Assembly (NCBI RefSeq): GCF_013410405.1
Contig: NZ_JACCFK010000001.1
Coordinates: forward strand, 4,030,001-4,094,000
From: Amycolatopsis endophytica
GTDB taxonomy: Bacteria; Actinomycetota; Actinomycetes; Mycobacteriales; Pseudonocardiaceae
Reading direction: 5' to 3'
Length of the DNA stretch: 64,000 bases
Shown: one piece after another, positions 45,147 to 53,811 of the stretch
Position numbering within the stretch: the first letter of the stretch is position 1
Layout: every line of letters begins with the position of its first letter
Program-made: the position numbers and the translations under genes
Notes under the pieces: model-generated
What the model was told of the DNA's origin: nothing
Databases searched by the model: none
What the model saw: only the letters and a program-made list of their open reading frames with translations

Positions 45147-45722
45147 TCACTTGGAGTCGGGGGAGCCCGGCACGGCGGCGATGCCGCGGGCACTGTGCAC
45201 CAACGTCTCGACGATGGCGCGATCGCCCGCGGCATCGCCTGCGTGTGTCAGCATCCCTTCGACGACGAACACCCCGATCCGGGTCATCGCGTCCTGTGCG
45301 GTCTCCGGCACGCCCAACGCGGCCAGATGCCAGCGCAGGATCGCCTCCACCTGCGCGTGGAAGCCGTTGTGCCAAACCCGCAGTGACTCCGATGTCACGA
45401 CCCTGGCGTGCACTGTCGTGATCAGTCGGTCGACCCGCCGCAACTCGGTGACTGCCCACAACAACTGCTCGACCGGCGGTTCGGCCGAGCGTTCCGCCAC
45501 CCCGGCCAGGAACTGCGCGAACAGCGCGTCCAGAACAGCGACCAGTACCTCGTCCTTGTCCTTGAAGTACCAGTAGACGGTGTTGGAGGTTACCCCCGCC
45601 GCACGCCCGATTCGCGCCACCGTCGTAGGGTCGTAGCCTTCTTCCACGAACAACCGTGTGGCCGCGGCGACGATCTCACCGCGCTTCTCTTCCCGGTCCT
45701 GCGGGCGTCGGTTACGCGGCAT
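45147..45722 (-). CDS. TetR-family transcriptional regulator
   Basis: This 191-residue repressor has the helix-turn-helix TTVARIGRAAGVTSNTVYWYFKDKDEVL at residues 38-65 and a helical ligand domain. It faces the hydrolase gene with 13 bases between stops. The twin TCTTGA-N7-TCAAGA sites upstream of that gene are its probable targets. No such site was found before its own start. Confidence 0.92.
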   Translation of the reverse strand: MPRNRRPQDREEKRGEIVAAATRLFVEEGYDPTTVARIGRAAGVTSNTVYWYFKDKDEVLVAVLDALFAQFLAGVAERSAEPPVEQLLWAVTELRRVDRLITTVHARVVTSESLRVWHNGFHAQVEAILRWHLAALGVPETAQDAMTRIGVFVVEGMLTHAGDAAGDRAIVETLVHSARGIAAVPGSPDSK

Positions 45723-46668
45723 CTCTCACCTGGTCAGATCGGTCACGCTGGAACCCACTGTAAGGGACACGGCGCCACAGACGATCTCGGCCCAGCACGG
45801 CCGCACCGGACACTCTTCGCACCCGGACTGGATCTGCCATCGGCCCAGCCTTGCCGCGCGCCCCGGCCACCGACCGCGAACCCTGACCGGCGTGCCGCCA
45901 AACCGGTCGACGTTCCTGGACAGAGCACCAGGAAGCGTGAACCTGCGCGAGGCAGCCGGAAAGCAGGCGTCACACCCACTGGTTCTGCGTTCGCCATCAC
46001 GTTCGGTGACCGCTGGCCGGGAGCTGAAATCTACTGACCAACAACGCCGGTAACACCGATCACGAGATAGGCCAACGTCGTCTTCCTGGCGCCGATTGTC
46101 GTCGGAGTGATCGTGTCGGGCGGAGCGGCGCTCTACGCAAACTGGGTGGCCCAGCAGTATTTCGCAGGAGCACGTGTCTTCTCGTGGCAAGGGCCGGGTG
46201 GCTCTGTCGCCACAAAGAGCAAGGTCTGGGGCTCGATCAAATCCCGTTTCAGGTACGACGATCCTTATTTTCCCGGCCTGTCTGAGGGAGGTTCGCCGAT
46301 TCCGCCGGGTGGATGCGGAGGCTGCGGAGCTTCGCCGAAGAACAATCCGTATGGCTACGTCAAGGGAAGGGCGCTGGCGGGTATTACTACACGAACAATG
46401 CGGCTGCTGCGGCGGCCGCAGCCAGAGAAGCTGCACGTCAACGTCGTGTGGAGGAAGATGCGCGGACGTGGCACGACCGGCCCGTCACCGCGCCCACCGT
46501 GGCGCAAAGCATCGAGAGCCTTATCCGGGATGGCACGTCGCAGCGTGGTCGAAGGTGCAGTGTGCGCATCGAACGTGGAAGCCACAGCAGCAGCGGAAGT
46601 TCATTGAGGACTCGCCCGGGCGGCGAGCGCCCCAGTCGCACTGGGCGAGAAGCGACCCGCGGTGATCG
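45723..46668. other. Decayed, gene-poor segment
   Basis: Coding signals are short and broken. On the minus strand near 45790-45860 a Cys-rich stretch (SGCEECPVRPCWAEIVCG) ends without a clear gene. On the plus strand near 46090-46160 a membrane-like stretch (VSGGAALYANWVAQQYF) follows a stop codon with no good start. Near 46390-46550 a helical Ala/Arg-rich stretch (AAAAREAARQRRVEEDAR) appears in another frame. I take these as remains of mobile or phage genes. Confidence 0.4.
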
Positions 46669-46784
46669 CTACCGGTCCGCTCGGACGTGCCACTCTGCAC
46701 GCGCGAGCAGCTCGTCGAAGGTGATGATCTCGGGTTCGTAGGATTGCGCCGGTACAACTCGAAGGACTGGTACTTTTGGCGGTG
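46669..46784 (-). pseudogene. Possible Shedu-like (DUF4263) nuclease, C-terminal remnant with frameshift
   Basis: Two adjacent minus-strand frames read KYQSFELYRRN (46743-46775) and then, one base shifted, EPEIITFDELLARAEWHV (to 46669). Together they match the usual DUF4263 ending, SFELYRRN…EI(I/V)T(Y/F)DEL-x-x-RA. No upstream catalytic part is recognisable. If correct, this is the tail of a broken anti-phage nuclease gene. Confidence 0.35.
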
Positions 46785-46994
46785 CACACCCCCAGATCCG
46801 CGGAACTCGGCGTCCTCGTGCGCGGCCGTGCGCGAGGGCCCGACCACCGTTTCGGCCGCTGTTGGTGCTGCGGGCGCTGGCCTCCCCGCCAGACGGCACG
46901 TTAGGCGGTTCTCGGTTACCTGTTTCACTGTCCGTGGCCAGAAGTGGCCGTCCAGTCACAGGAAGGACGGCCACCTCCGGGCCTGGTCTCTGTG

Positions 46995-47273
46995 TCAACT
47001 CGTCGTGGGGATTGGCGATACCGGGCGCGCCAGCCAGGCCATGCCGGCCAGTACCGGGATCGTCGCGGCCATGGCTGTTGTCGGCGCGACGGTAGCCACC
47101 GCTACCAGCGGGCCCGCCAGAAGCACCAGCAGGCGCAATGTGGCTGCCCATCCAGTCAGGACGACCACGCCTACCAATCCCAGCCGTACATCCGCGGCAT
47201 CTTGCCGGTGTCGTCCGGGCTGGGCGTGTGTGCGTGCCTGGCCGACCCGCTGGGACAACTCGTTCACGCTCAC
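46995..47273 (-). CDS. Small membrane protein, function unknown
   Basis: This 92-residue product begins MSVNELSQRVGQAR and has two or three hydrophobic segments (LGLVGVVVLTGW, LLVLLAGPLVAVATV, MAATIPVLAGMAWLA). GTG start at 47273, no strong ribosome site. It sits in the decayed zone near the tRNA and resembles spread-type membrane proteins of actinomycete integrative elements in size and layout only. Confidence 0.45.
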   Translation of the reverse strand: MSVNELSQRVGQARTHAQPGRHRQDAADVRLGLVGVVVLTGWAATLRLLVLLAGPLVAVATVAPTTAMAATIPVLAGMAWLARPVSPIPTTS

Positions 47274-47391
47274 CGCACCAGCCGACCGTCCGCGGTGCCG
47301 CCCTGCCGGACATCTTGTTTCCGGCTGTGACGCCGGTAGTGTCGTCACTGTTCTCTCCGATCGTTTCGCGACGAGGTCGAGGTGGACATTT
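47274..47391. other. Intergenic, no gene seen
   Basis: No supported gene; short frames only. Confidence 0.4.
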
Positions 47392-47425
47392 GCGCGGGCC
47401 TCCTGCGTCACCAGGAGGCCCGCGC
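47392..47425. terminator. Perfect 14-bp hairpin
   Basis: GCGCGGGCCTCCTG pairs fully with CAGGAGGCCCGCGC across a six-base loop, followed by CCTTCTGTG on the plus strand. A terminator by shape; which gene it served is unclear. Confidence 0.55.
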
Positions 47426-47894
47426 CCTTCTGTGTTCCGCCGGTGTCGATCATCCGGGCGGACCACTCACATCCTGTCGTTTGCGCGGACCTGTTTCGGC
47501 GTGATCCGCCGCTCGGAGGACGAACGGTCGTGCTGCGCGCCTAGCGGTCAACTCTGATCGGCCCGGCACCCTGCCATTCGGGTGATTGACCATAAGAGCG
47601 GCTGTTTGACCACGTCAGTGCGCTACAGCGCATGCTTCCGACACATGTTCTACGGTCGCGGCAGCCGGTCCAGGAGGGGAAGCTCCCGGACCGGCGCCAG
47701 GTTCCCCTGGGCACGACCCGACCTACTGGGCAGGGCACCGAAGAAGGTTGCGCGCCGTACCCACGGCTGACAAGACGGAACCCCCAACCCGGTGCTCTGG
47801 GTTGTAGGGCCGGGGGTTCCTCGCGCGCCTTTGTCTGCCCTCGCGGTCAGGGGCGGCGTGCTCGACCTCGAAGAACTCACCAAGATCACAAAAA
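47426..47894. other. Gene-poor segment next to tRNA, with one hairpin
   Basis: No gene with local codon bias is seen. A hairpin at 47776-47819 pairs GGAACCCCC with GGGGGTTCC and has an inner AACCC/GGGTT stem, as a terminator would. An integrase gene would be expected in such a place but none is visible. Confidence 0.45.
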
Positions 47895-47930
47895 GAGGGT
47901 CCTCGCAGTATCTGACCTGCGAGGACCCTC
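47895..47930 (-). terminator. Terminator of tRNA-Pro
   Basis: A perfect 14-base stem with an eight-base loop (47895-47908 pairing 47917-47930), followed on the minus strand by TTTTTGTG. It lies eight bases after the tRNA's 3' end. Confidence 0.85.
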
Positions 47931-47937
47931 TTGCCGG

Positions 47938-48011
<74 letters not shown>

Positions 48012-48389
48012 GCCATCGCCACCGCAGTGGCGATGGGACATAGCTTATTACGGCCCGCACACGGACCGGCAGCCGGGTGCCCGCAATGGTCTGACCTGGG
48101 GAAACGACGGGCTGGGTCGGCACGCGACGGTTCGGTGCCGCTCTCCCGAGCAGGGCCATCAGGACCGACGGCGCCTCCGGCGGGGCCGCTCAGTGGTGCC
48201 CACCTCGTTGCGCAGGCCGGTGACCCGTGTCCGCGCAGGTGAGCGGTGGTGGGCGTGCCGGGCGCGCGTGCGAAACCCGGTCGAGCACGATGCGGGACGA
48301 GGCCGCTGTACTTACTGGCCTGCCACGGCCAAGGCCGGGCGGAGCTCACCGGGTGGGCGCGAAGGCCCGGCACCCACCCGGCCGTCACA
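48012..48389. other. Intergenic, no gene seen
   Basis: About 380 bases between the tRNA promoter side and the permease stop. Frames run open because of high GC but none has a start with ribosome site or recognisable protein. Confidence 0.45.
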
Positions 48390-49004
48390 TCAGTTCAGCA
48401 CGGGGCGGCCCAGGGGCAGGGGCTTGCCACCGGTGGCGGCGGACACGGCGCCGGCGAACAGGTACACGCCGACCGCCGTGAAGGCGAACACGGCGTAGCC
48501 GCCCGCGGTGGTGGCCGCCGTGGAGCCGGCCACCGTGCCGTACAGCACGAGCGCGAGCGCGAGGTCGACCAGGACGAACAGCAGGGTGAACGCGGCGGGC
48601 AGCCGCAGGGTGGTCAGCGTCAGCAGGCCGATCGTGACCAGCCAGGCGATCAGGAACAGTCCCTGTGTGGCGACCGCCGCGTCGGCGGAGATCCCGAACC
48701 AGCCGTGGATCAGGCCGAGCACCAGCGCCGCGTAGCTGAGCCAGAAACCGGCGAACACCCCGAACACCGCGGCGACAGCGCTTTCACCCAGTGCGGCCGC
48801 CCACAGCGCGGCGACGAGCTGGCCCACGCCGGTCGCGGGCAGGATGATCGCGATCGAGGCGCCCACGGCGTCGGCCGGGACGTACCCGGTCAGCACCAGG
48901 CCGAGCGCGGTCGCGCCGACGATGAAGGTGGGCACGCCGATCAGGGCGGGATCGCCCACGGGCGCGGATCGGGCGGGGGCTTCGGTGGCAACGGCAGTGG
49001 TCAT
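48390..49004 (-). CDS. GPR1/FUN34/YaaH (SatP) family permease
   Basis: This 204-residue protein has six helices and matches the acetate/succinate permease family: GDPALIGVPTFIVGATALGLVLTG at the start and GESAVAAVFGVFAGFWLSYAAL in the middle. The usual NPAPLGL motif appears only as DPALIGV. ATG at 49004 has GAGGAG six bases upstream. It probably moves acetate or another short acid and is the left end of the C1 region. Confidence 0.88.
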   Translation of the reverse strand: MTTAVATEAPARSAPVGDPALIGVPTFIVGATALGLVLTGYVPADAVGASIAIILPATGVGQLVAALWAAALGESAVAAVFGVFAGFWLSYAALVLGLIHGWFGISADAAVATQGLFLIAWLVTIGLLTLTTLRLPAAFTLLFVLVDLALALVLYGTVAGSTAATTAGGYAVFAFTAVGVYLFAGAVSAATGGKPLPLGRPVLN

Positions 49005-49183
49005 CGTGTACTCCTCGTTGAGCTGCGAATGATCCTCGGGTGGGGACGGGCTGGGCGGTGAGCCGGAATCGGCCGGGCTCGGCGGAAGCGAGAGGAGCGC
49101 GGGCACCACCCGCTGTCCGCGCCCGGCCCGGTCACCGGCACCAGGGCATCAATCAGGGACCTCGGCCGCGGCTCCCGGGCCGC

Positions 49184-49477
49184 CTACCGGATCCCGGGCC
49201 ACAACAGGGAGAGCTCGGGGTGGTCGTCGTCGATCAGGCGATGCGCCAACGCGATCGCCTCCTTCGGATCGATCTGGTCGAAGGCGGGGTCTCCCTTGGC
49301 GATGCTCTCGAAGACGTTCGCCAGCTCGTTCGCCGCGGCCGGGGACAGGCTGGTGTCCTGGCTGCACTCCACGTACCGCAACCGCAGCACACCGGCGGCC
49401 TGCACCATCAGGGAGCAGTAGGTGTCGTGGACAGCGGGTGGCCCGCCGGGTCGCGTGCTCTTCTCTTGGGCTTCCAC
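49184..49477 (-). CDS. Small soluble protein, function unknown
   Basis: This 97-residue protein is Ala/Asp-rich and helical (LSPAAANELANVFESIAKGDPAFDQIDPKEAIALAHRLI), with two cysteines (YCSLM, ECSQD). GTG at 49477 has AAAGGG eight bases upstream. It lies 118 bases after hxlA on the same strand and may be co-transcribed. No family recognised. Confidence 0.65.
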   Translation of the reverse strand: MEAQEKSTRPGGPPAVHDTYCSLMVQAAGVLRLRYVECSQDTSLSPAAANELANVFESIAKGDPAFDQIDPKEAIALAHRLIDDDHPELSLLWPGIR

Positions 49478-49595
49478 GCCGTTTCCCTTTCTCTCCGTTC
49501 CCGTCCGCCGGCGGGCCGGGCGCTGGTGGGCTGGTCGCGCTCGAACGCCCCGGACCGCCGGCGGATTGGTGTTCTTCGCCTGGGGTGGCCGGGTG

Positions 49596-50225
49596 TCAGC
49601 GGGTGGCGCGTTTTTTGAGTTCGGCGGCGGCGGCGCCGGGGTCGGGGGCGTTGTAGATCGCGCCACCGGCCACGGCGACCTTCGCGCCCGCTTCGCGCAC
49701 CGAGGCGATGGTGTCGACCTTGATCCCGCCCGCGATCGAGAACGGCACCCCGGCCTCACGACCGTCCTGCAGCAACGTGGCGATGCTGTAACCAGGACGG
49801 GCCTGCTCGTCCAGACCCGCATGAATCTCCACGAACGACACCCCCAGCTTCGCCACCTCACGAATCCGCGCCACCCGGCCCTCCACCACCGTGATCATGT
49901 CCGCGACCACGTCCTTGCCGTACTTACGGCCCGCCGCGACCGCACCCCGCACCGTGTCATCATCAGCAGCCCCCATCACCGTCACCAGATCCGCACCAGC
50001 CTCGAACGCCAGCGTCGCCTCCAGCTCACCCGCATCCGCGGTCTTGAGATCCACGAACACCAACTTGTCCGGATGCGCCGCCTTGATCGCGCTCACCGCA
50101 CCGATACCCGCCGACTTCACCAACGGCGTCCCCAACTCCAAAATATCCACATGCTCCGACACCTGATCCGCCAACGTCAACGCCGCCGGCAAATCCAGCA
50201 CATCCAACGCCACCTGCAACTGCAC
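49596..50225 (-). CDS. hxlA: 3-hexulose-6-phosphate synthase
   Basis: HxlA fixes formaldehyde onto ribulose 5-phosphate in the RuMP cycle. The 209-residue (beta/alpha)8 protein has LQVALDVLDLPAALTLADQV, VDILELGTPLVKSAG, VFVDLKTADAGELEA and FSIAGGIKVDTIASVREAGA. GTG at 50225 has GAGGAG six bases upstream and is preferred to an ATG six codons earlier. The first half uses G- and T-ending codons almost only, the last part C-ending ones, unlike neighbours. The isomerase hxlB is not in the window. Confidence 0.94.
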   Translation of the reverse strand: MQLQVALDVLDLPAALTLADQVSEHVDILELGTPLVKSAGIGAVSAIKAAHPDKLVFVDLKTADAGELEATLAFEAGADLVTVMGAADDDTVRGAVAAGRKYGKDVVADMITVVEGRVARIREVAKLGVSFVEIHAGLDEQARPGYSIATLLQDGREAGVPFSIAGGIKVDTIASVREAGAKVAVAGGAIYNAPDPGAAAAELKKRATR

Positions 50226-50380
50226 AACAAACTCCTCACACATCCGAAACCGAAAAAACCAGTCCCACCACCATCACCCACCCACCCAAAACCCGGCAAC
50301 ACCCCACCACATCCAAAAACACAATCCCCCAATGCACACAACAAATAACCACCGGGTACCGCGGATCGGGCGGGGCGGCG
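50226..50380 (-). promoter_or_regulatory. G/T-rich leader of hxlA with G-quadruplex motif
   Basis: The non-template strand of about 130 bases before hxlA is nearly free of C. At 50294-50277 it holds four G-triplets (GGGTTTTGGGTGGGTGGG), a canonical quadruplex pattern. It probably holds the promoter and 5' leader, but I cannot place the -10 box with confidence. Confidence 0.5.
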
Positions 50381-50722
50381 TCGGGGGCCGGTGACGGGTG
50401 CCGCTTCCGGTCCTCGGGGTCGTGCTCCGCGAACGCGAGGCGGTCCGAGACGGGAAACCGCAGGCCAGGAGGCTTTTCTGGACCCGGTGCGCGGGGTGCC
50501 GGGGACCGCGGTCCGCTCGTGGCGGCGCGGCGCCCGTTCGTCCGTGATTCGGTGCCGGTCGTTCGCGATCGGTTGCCACGCCGGACACGGACGAAGAAGC
50601 TGAAGAAAGACAAGCCGAGTTCAGGGCGACCATAGCCGACGGCCGCCCTGGCCGAACCCTCGACGGGCAATGGCGCCTGCTTTTGTACGGCCGTTGTCAG
50701 GGTCGAATTGAGGGAGGACGCC
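50381..50722. other. Divergent control region hxlA/pqq
   Basis: About 340 bases with no gene I can support. It should hold the promoter of the pqq operon and perhaps sites for the LysR protein encoded at 56.8 kb. Confidence 0.4.
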
Positions 50723-50797
50723 ATGAGGTGGAAAACGCTTGATTTCGCGGCGGCCGAAGGGCGCGCCGCAGCCCGCGATCACCTGCACCGGCGTTGA
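50723..50797 (+). CDS. PqqA-like leader peptide lacking the Glu-x3-Tyr core
   Basis: A 24-residue frame starts MRWKTLDF with a strong AGGGAGG ribosome site, in the place where pqqA normally precedes pqqB. The start resembles the true PqqA at 61 kb (MKWETPEY), but the rest (AAAEGRAAARDHLHRR) has no Glu-x-x-x-Tyr to crosslink. It may be a dead copy of pqqA or a short leader coupling translation to pqqB. Confidence 0.4.
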   Translation: MRWKTLDFAAAEGRAAARDHLHRR

Positions 50798-50810
50798 CGG
50801 GCCCTGCACC

Positions 50811-51722
50811 GTGTTCATTCATTGTCTCGGGGCCGCGGCGGGCGGCGGCTATCCACAGTGGAACTGCGCGTGCGCCGGTTGCCGCCGGGCCCGTGCCAAA
50901 CCGGACGTCGCGACCAAGCACGCCGGGATCGCGGTTTCCGGTGACGGCGAGCGGTGGTTCCTGCTGAACGCGACCCCGGACGTGCACCACCAGATAGCGG
51001 CGGATCCCGCGTTGCACCCGGGGCCGGGAACCCGGGCGACGCCGGTCGCCGGTGTGTTGCTGACGGACGCGGAGTTCGATCACACGATCGGCCTGCTGAT
51101 GCTGCGGGAGGAGTCGTCGCTGACGGTGTATGGGACCTCCCCGGTGCTCGAGGCGCTGAACTCGTGGTTCCCGGTCCGGGAGTTGCTCAGCGACTACGCG
51201 GACCTCACCTGGTCGCTGATCGAGATCGGCAAGCCGCTGGACCTGGACGACCGGTTGCGGGTGACCGCCTTCCTGACCGGCTCGAAGGCGCCCCGCTACA
51301 TCGGGCGTGGGCGGCGGTCGCGGCTCGGCGACCCGTCCTCGGAGTGGGAGGTGGGCTTCCGCTTGGAGGACACGGTGACGGGCGGGACAGCGGTGTACGC
51401 GCCGACGCTGCCGCGGTGGGACGCGGACTTCGCCGGGCAGGTGGAATCGGCTGACTGCGTCTTCGTCGACGGGACGTTCTGGACGGACGACGAGATGTCG
51501 CGTCAGGGCGCGGGAAGCCGGACCGGACGGTCCATGGGGCACATGCCGGTCAGCGGTGACGACGGGTCCGCCCGTGCTCTGGCGGCGCTTCCCGCGAAGC
51601 GGAAGATCTACACGCACATCAACAACACGAACCCGATTCTCGACGAAGGGTCCGCGGAGCGGCGGTGGCTGACGGACCTGGGCATCGAGATCGGCCGAGC
51701 CGGTCTGGAGGTGGAAGTATGA
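50811..51722 (+). CDS. pqqB: PQQ biosynthesis protein PqqB
   Basis: This 303-residue MBL-fold hydroxylase acts on the PQQ precursor. The family start is seen as FIHCLGAAAGGGYPQWNCAC, with a CxxC-type cysteine pair, then LLTDAEFDHTIGLLMLREE and HMPVSGDDGSARAL. GTG at 50811 gives the usual N-terminus; there is no good ribosome site, so coupling to the short upstream frame is possible. Its stop overlaps the pqqC start. Confidence 0.95.
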   Translation: MFIHCLGAAAGGGYPQWNCACAGCRRARAKPDVATKHAGIAVSGDGERWFLLNATPDVHHQIAADPALHPGPGTRATPVAGVLLTDAEFDHTIGLLMLREESSLTVYGTSPVLEALNSWFPVRELLSDYADLTWSLIEIGKPLDLDDRLRVTAFLTGSKAPRYIGRGRRSRLGDPSSEWEVGFRLEDTVTGGTAVYAPTLPRWDADFAGQVESADCVFVDGTFWTDDEMSRQGAGSRTGRSMGHMPVSGDDGSARALAALPAKRKIYTHINNTNPILDEGSAERRWLTDLGIEIGRAGLEVEV

Positions 51723-52414
51723 ACACGTGGTCCCCTGAGGAGTTCGAAGCGCAGCTGCGCTCGATCGGCGAGAAGCGGTACCACCACCTGCACCCGTTCA
51801 ACGAGCGGATGCATTCGGGCGAGCTGTCCGAGGAGGAGTTCCGCGGGTGGGTGCGCAACCGCTTCTACTACCAGGTGAACCTGCCCGTGAAGGACGCGTT
51901 CATCCTGACCAAACTCCCCGGCCGCGAGGACCGCCGCCGGTGGATCCAGCGCATCATCGACCACGACGGGCGGACCGGGGACGAAGGCGGCATCGAGAAG
52001 TGGGTTCGCCTCGGCGAAGCCGTCGGGCTGAGCCGCGAGGAGCTGTTCGACGACGACACGGTGCTGCCCGGCGTGCGCTTCGCCGTGGACGCCTACGTGG
52101 ATTTCTGCCGCCGGAAGCCGTGGCTGGAGTCGGTGGCCTCGGCTCTGACCGAGCTGTTCGCACCGGACCTGCTCAGCAGGCGGATCACCGACGTCCGGCA
52201 GCACTACCCGTGGATCGCCACGGAGGGCCTGGAGTACTTCCGGGCGCGGCTCACCCAGCAGCCCAAGGACATCGCGCACCTGCTCGAACTGGTGATCAAC
52301 CACGCGAAGTCCCGGGAACAGCAGGACGCGTGCGCGCGAGCGCTGGAGTTCAAGTGCGACGTCCTGTGGAGCCTGCTGGACGCCGTGCAGGCCGCCTACA
52401 GCAAGAGTTCGTGA
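51719..52414 (+). CDS. pqqC: Pyrroloquinoline-quinone synthase PqqC
   Basis: PqqC carries out the last ring closure and oxidation of PQQ without cofactor. The 231-residue protein shows HHLHPFNERMHSGELSEEEF, NRFYYQVNLPVKDAFIL, RRRWIQRIIDHDG and HYPWIATEGLEYFRARL, which hold the active-site His, Tyr and Arg residues. ATGA overlaps join it to pqqB and pqqD. Confidence 0.97.
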   Translation: MNTWSPEEFEAQLRSIGEKRYHHLHPFNERMHSGELSEEEFRGWVRNRFYYQVNLPVKDAFILTKLPGREDRRRWIQRIIDHDGRTGDEGGIEKWVRLGEAVGLSREELFDDDTVLPGVRFAVDAYVDFCRRKPWLESVASALTELFAPDLLSRRITDVRQHYPWIATEGLEYFRARLTQQPKDIAHLLELVINHAKSREQQDACARALEFKCDVLWSLLDAVQAAYSKSS

Positions 52415-52689
52415 TGGACACCAGCGATCTGACCGCCACCCCGCGGCTGGCGACCAAGGCGATGCTCAAGCACGACCACGTCCGGGACGTGGAGTTGCTC
52501 CTGTTGCCCGAGCGGGTCGTCCTCCTGAACAAGTCCGGGGCGGCGATCCTGGGGTTGTGTGACGGCAGCAGGACCGTGCGGCAGGTGGTCGATCAGCTCG
52601 AACACGATTTCGAGGCCACCGACCTCGCGAACGACGTGATGACGTTCCTGCGGGATGCGTCCGGAAGGGGTTGGGTGGTGGTCACGTGA
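52414..52689 (+). CDS. pqqD: PqqA-binding chaperone PqqD
   Basis: PqqD binds the PqqA peptide and presents it to PqqE. The 91-residue winged-helix RRE protein reads TPRLATKAMLKHDHVRD, LLLPERVVLLNKSGAAILGLCDG and VRQVVDQLEHDF, as expected for the family. It overlaps both neighbours, so it is made in step with pqqE. Confidence 0.95.
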   Translation: MDTSDLTATPRLATKAMLKHDHVRDVELLLLPERVVLLNKSGAAILGLCDGSRTVRQVVDQLEHDFEATDLANDVMTFLRDASGRGWVVVT

Positions 52690-53807
52690 ACGGGATGCCG
52701 CAGCCGTACGGCCTGCTGGCCGAGGTGACGCACCAGTGCCCGTTGCACTGCGTCTACTGCTCGAACCCGGTGGAACTGCGTGGTCGGCAGGACGAGCTCG
52801 GCACCGACGACTGGGTGCGGGTGATCCGTGCGGCGGCCGCGCTCGGTGTCGTGCAGGTCCACTTCTCCGGCGGTGAACCCCTCGTCCGCGGTGACCTGGA
52901 GACCCTGATCGCCGAGTGCCGCGGCCTCGGCTTGTACACGAACCTGATCACCAGCGGCCTCGGGCTCACGGAGGCCCGGGCGCATTCGCTGGTCGCGGCG
53001 GGGCTCAACAGCGCGCAGCTGAGCATCCAGGGCGACGCCGCCGAGTCGACGAACCTGGTCGCGGCGAGCAAACGCTTCGACAAGAAGGAGGCCGCCGCGC
53101 GCATCATCCGCGACGCCGGACTGCCGTTGAACATGAACGTGGTGCTGCACCGGGTGAACCTGGACCGCCTGGACGCGATCATCGACGTCTGCGTGTCGTG
53201 GGGCGCCGAGCGGCTGGAGCTCGCGAACGCCCAGTACTACGGGTGGGCCCTGCGCAACCGCGAGCTGTTGATGCCGACCAAGGCCCAGCTGGACGAGGCG
53301 GTCAGTGTCTACGAACGCCGCAAGGCCGAGCTGGCGGAGCGGATGGAGCTGCTCTGGATCCTCCCGGACTACTACGAGCCCTATCCGAAGCCGTGCATGG
53401 GCGGATGGGCGCAGACGGCACTGACCGTCGCACCGGACGGCGTGGTGTACCCGTGCCCGGTGGCCGCGGAGATCACGACGATGGAGTTCGCCTCGGTGCG
53501 CGACCACGACCTCGAGTGGATCTGGTCGAAGTCCGCCGCGTTCGAGGCGTTCCGCGGAACCGCGTGGATGCCCGACCCGTGCCGCAGCTGTCCCCGCAAG
53601 GAGATGGACTTCGGCGGATGCCGGTGTCAGGCCTTCGCGCTGACCGGCGACGCGGCACGCACCGATCCGGTCTGCATGCACTCACCCGACCACCACCTGG
53701 TGCAGGACGCCCTCGACCGGGCCAACCAGGAGGACACGGCCGGCGGCGAAACGATCCGGGAAAGGCTGGTCTACCGGCGACCGACGGTGTCGGCGCGAGG
53801 ACGATGA
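52686..53807 (+). CDS. pqqE: PqqA peptide cyclase PqqE (radical SAM)
   Basis: PqqE joins Glu and Tyr side chains in PqqA. The 373-residue enzyme has the SAM cluster motif CPLHCVYCSNP, VHFSGGEPLVRGDLE, and a C-terminal SPASM domain with cysteines in KPCMGGW, YPCPVA, DPCRSCPRKEMDFGGCRCQ and DPVCMHS. GTG overlaps the pqqD stop. The M1 peptidase gene starts four bases after its stop. Confidence 0.97.
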   Translation: MNGMPQPYGLLAEVTHQCPLHCVYCSNPVELRGRQDELGTDDWVRVIRAAAALGVVQVHFSGGEPLVRGDLETLIAECRGLGLYTNLITSGLGLTEARAHSLVAAGLNSAQLSIQGDAAESTNLVAASKRFDKKEAAARIIRDAGLPLNMNVVLHRVNLDRLDAIIDVCVSWGAERLELANAQYYGWALRNRELLMPTKAQLDEAVSVYERRKAELAERMELLWILPDYYEPYPKPCMGGWAQTALTVAPDGVVYPCPVAAEITTMEFASVRDHDLEWIWSKSAAFEAFRGTAWMPDPCRSCPRKEMDFGGCRCQAFALTGDAARTDPVCMHSPDHHLVQDALDRANQEDTAGGETIRERLVYRRPTVSARGR

Positions 53808-53811
53808 CCGT

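Noticed and set aside
46107..46607. A 166-codon plus-strand gene
   Set aside because: Only the first part has a protein-like membrane stretch; the rest loses codon bias and a stop lies just upstream of the hydrophobic part. Listed as part of the decayed zone.
49596..50225. Orotidine 5'-phosphate decarboxylase
   Set aside because: Same superfamily, but the VDLKTADAGELEA and IAGGIKVDTI segments are those of hexulose-phosphate synthase and the length fits it.
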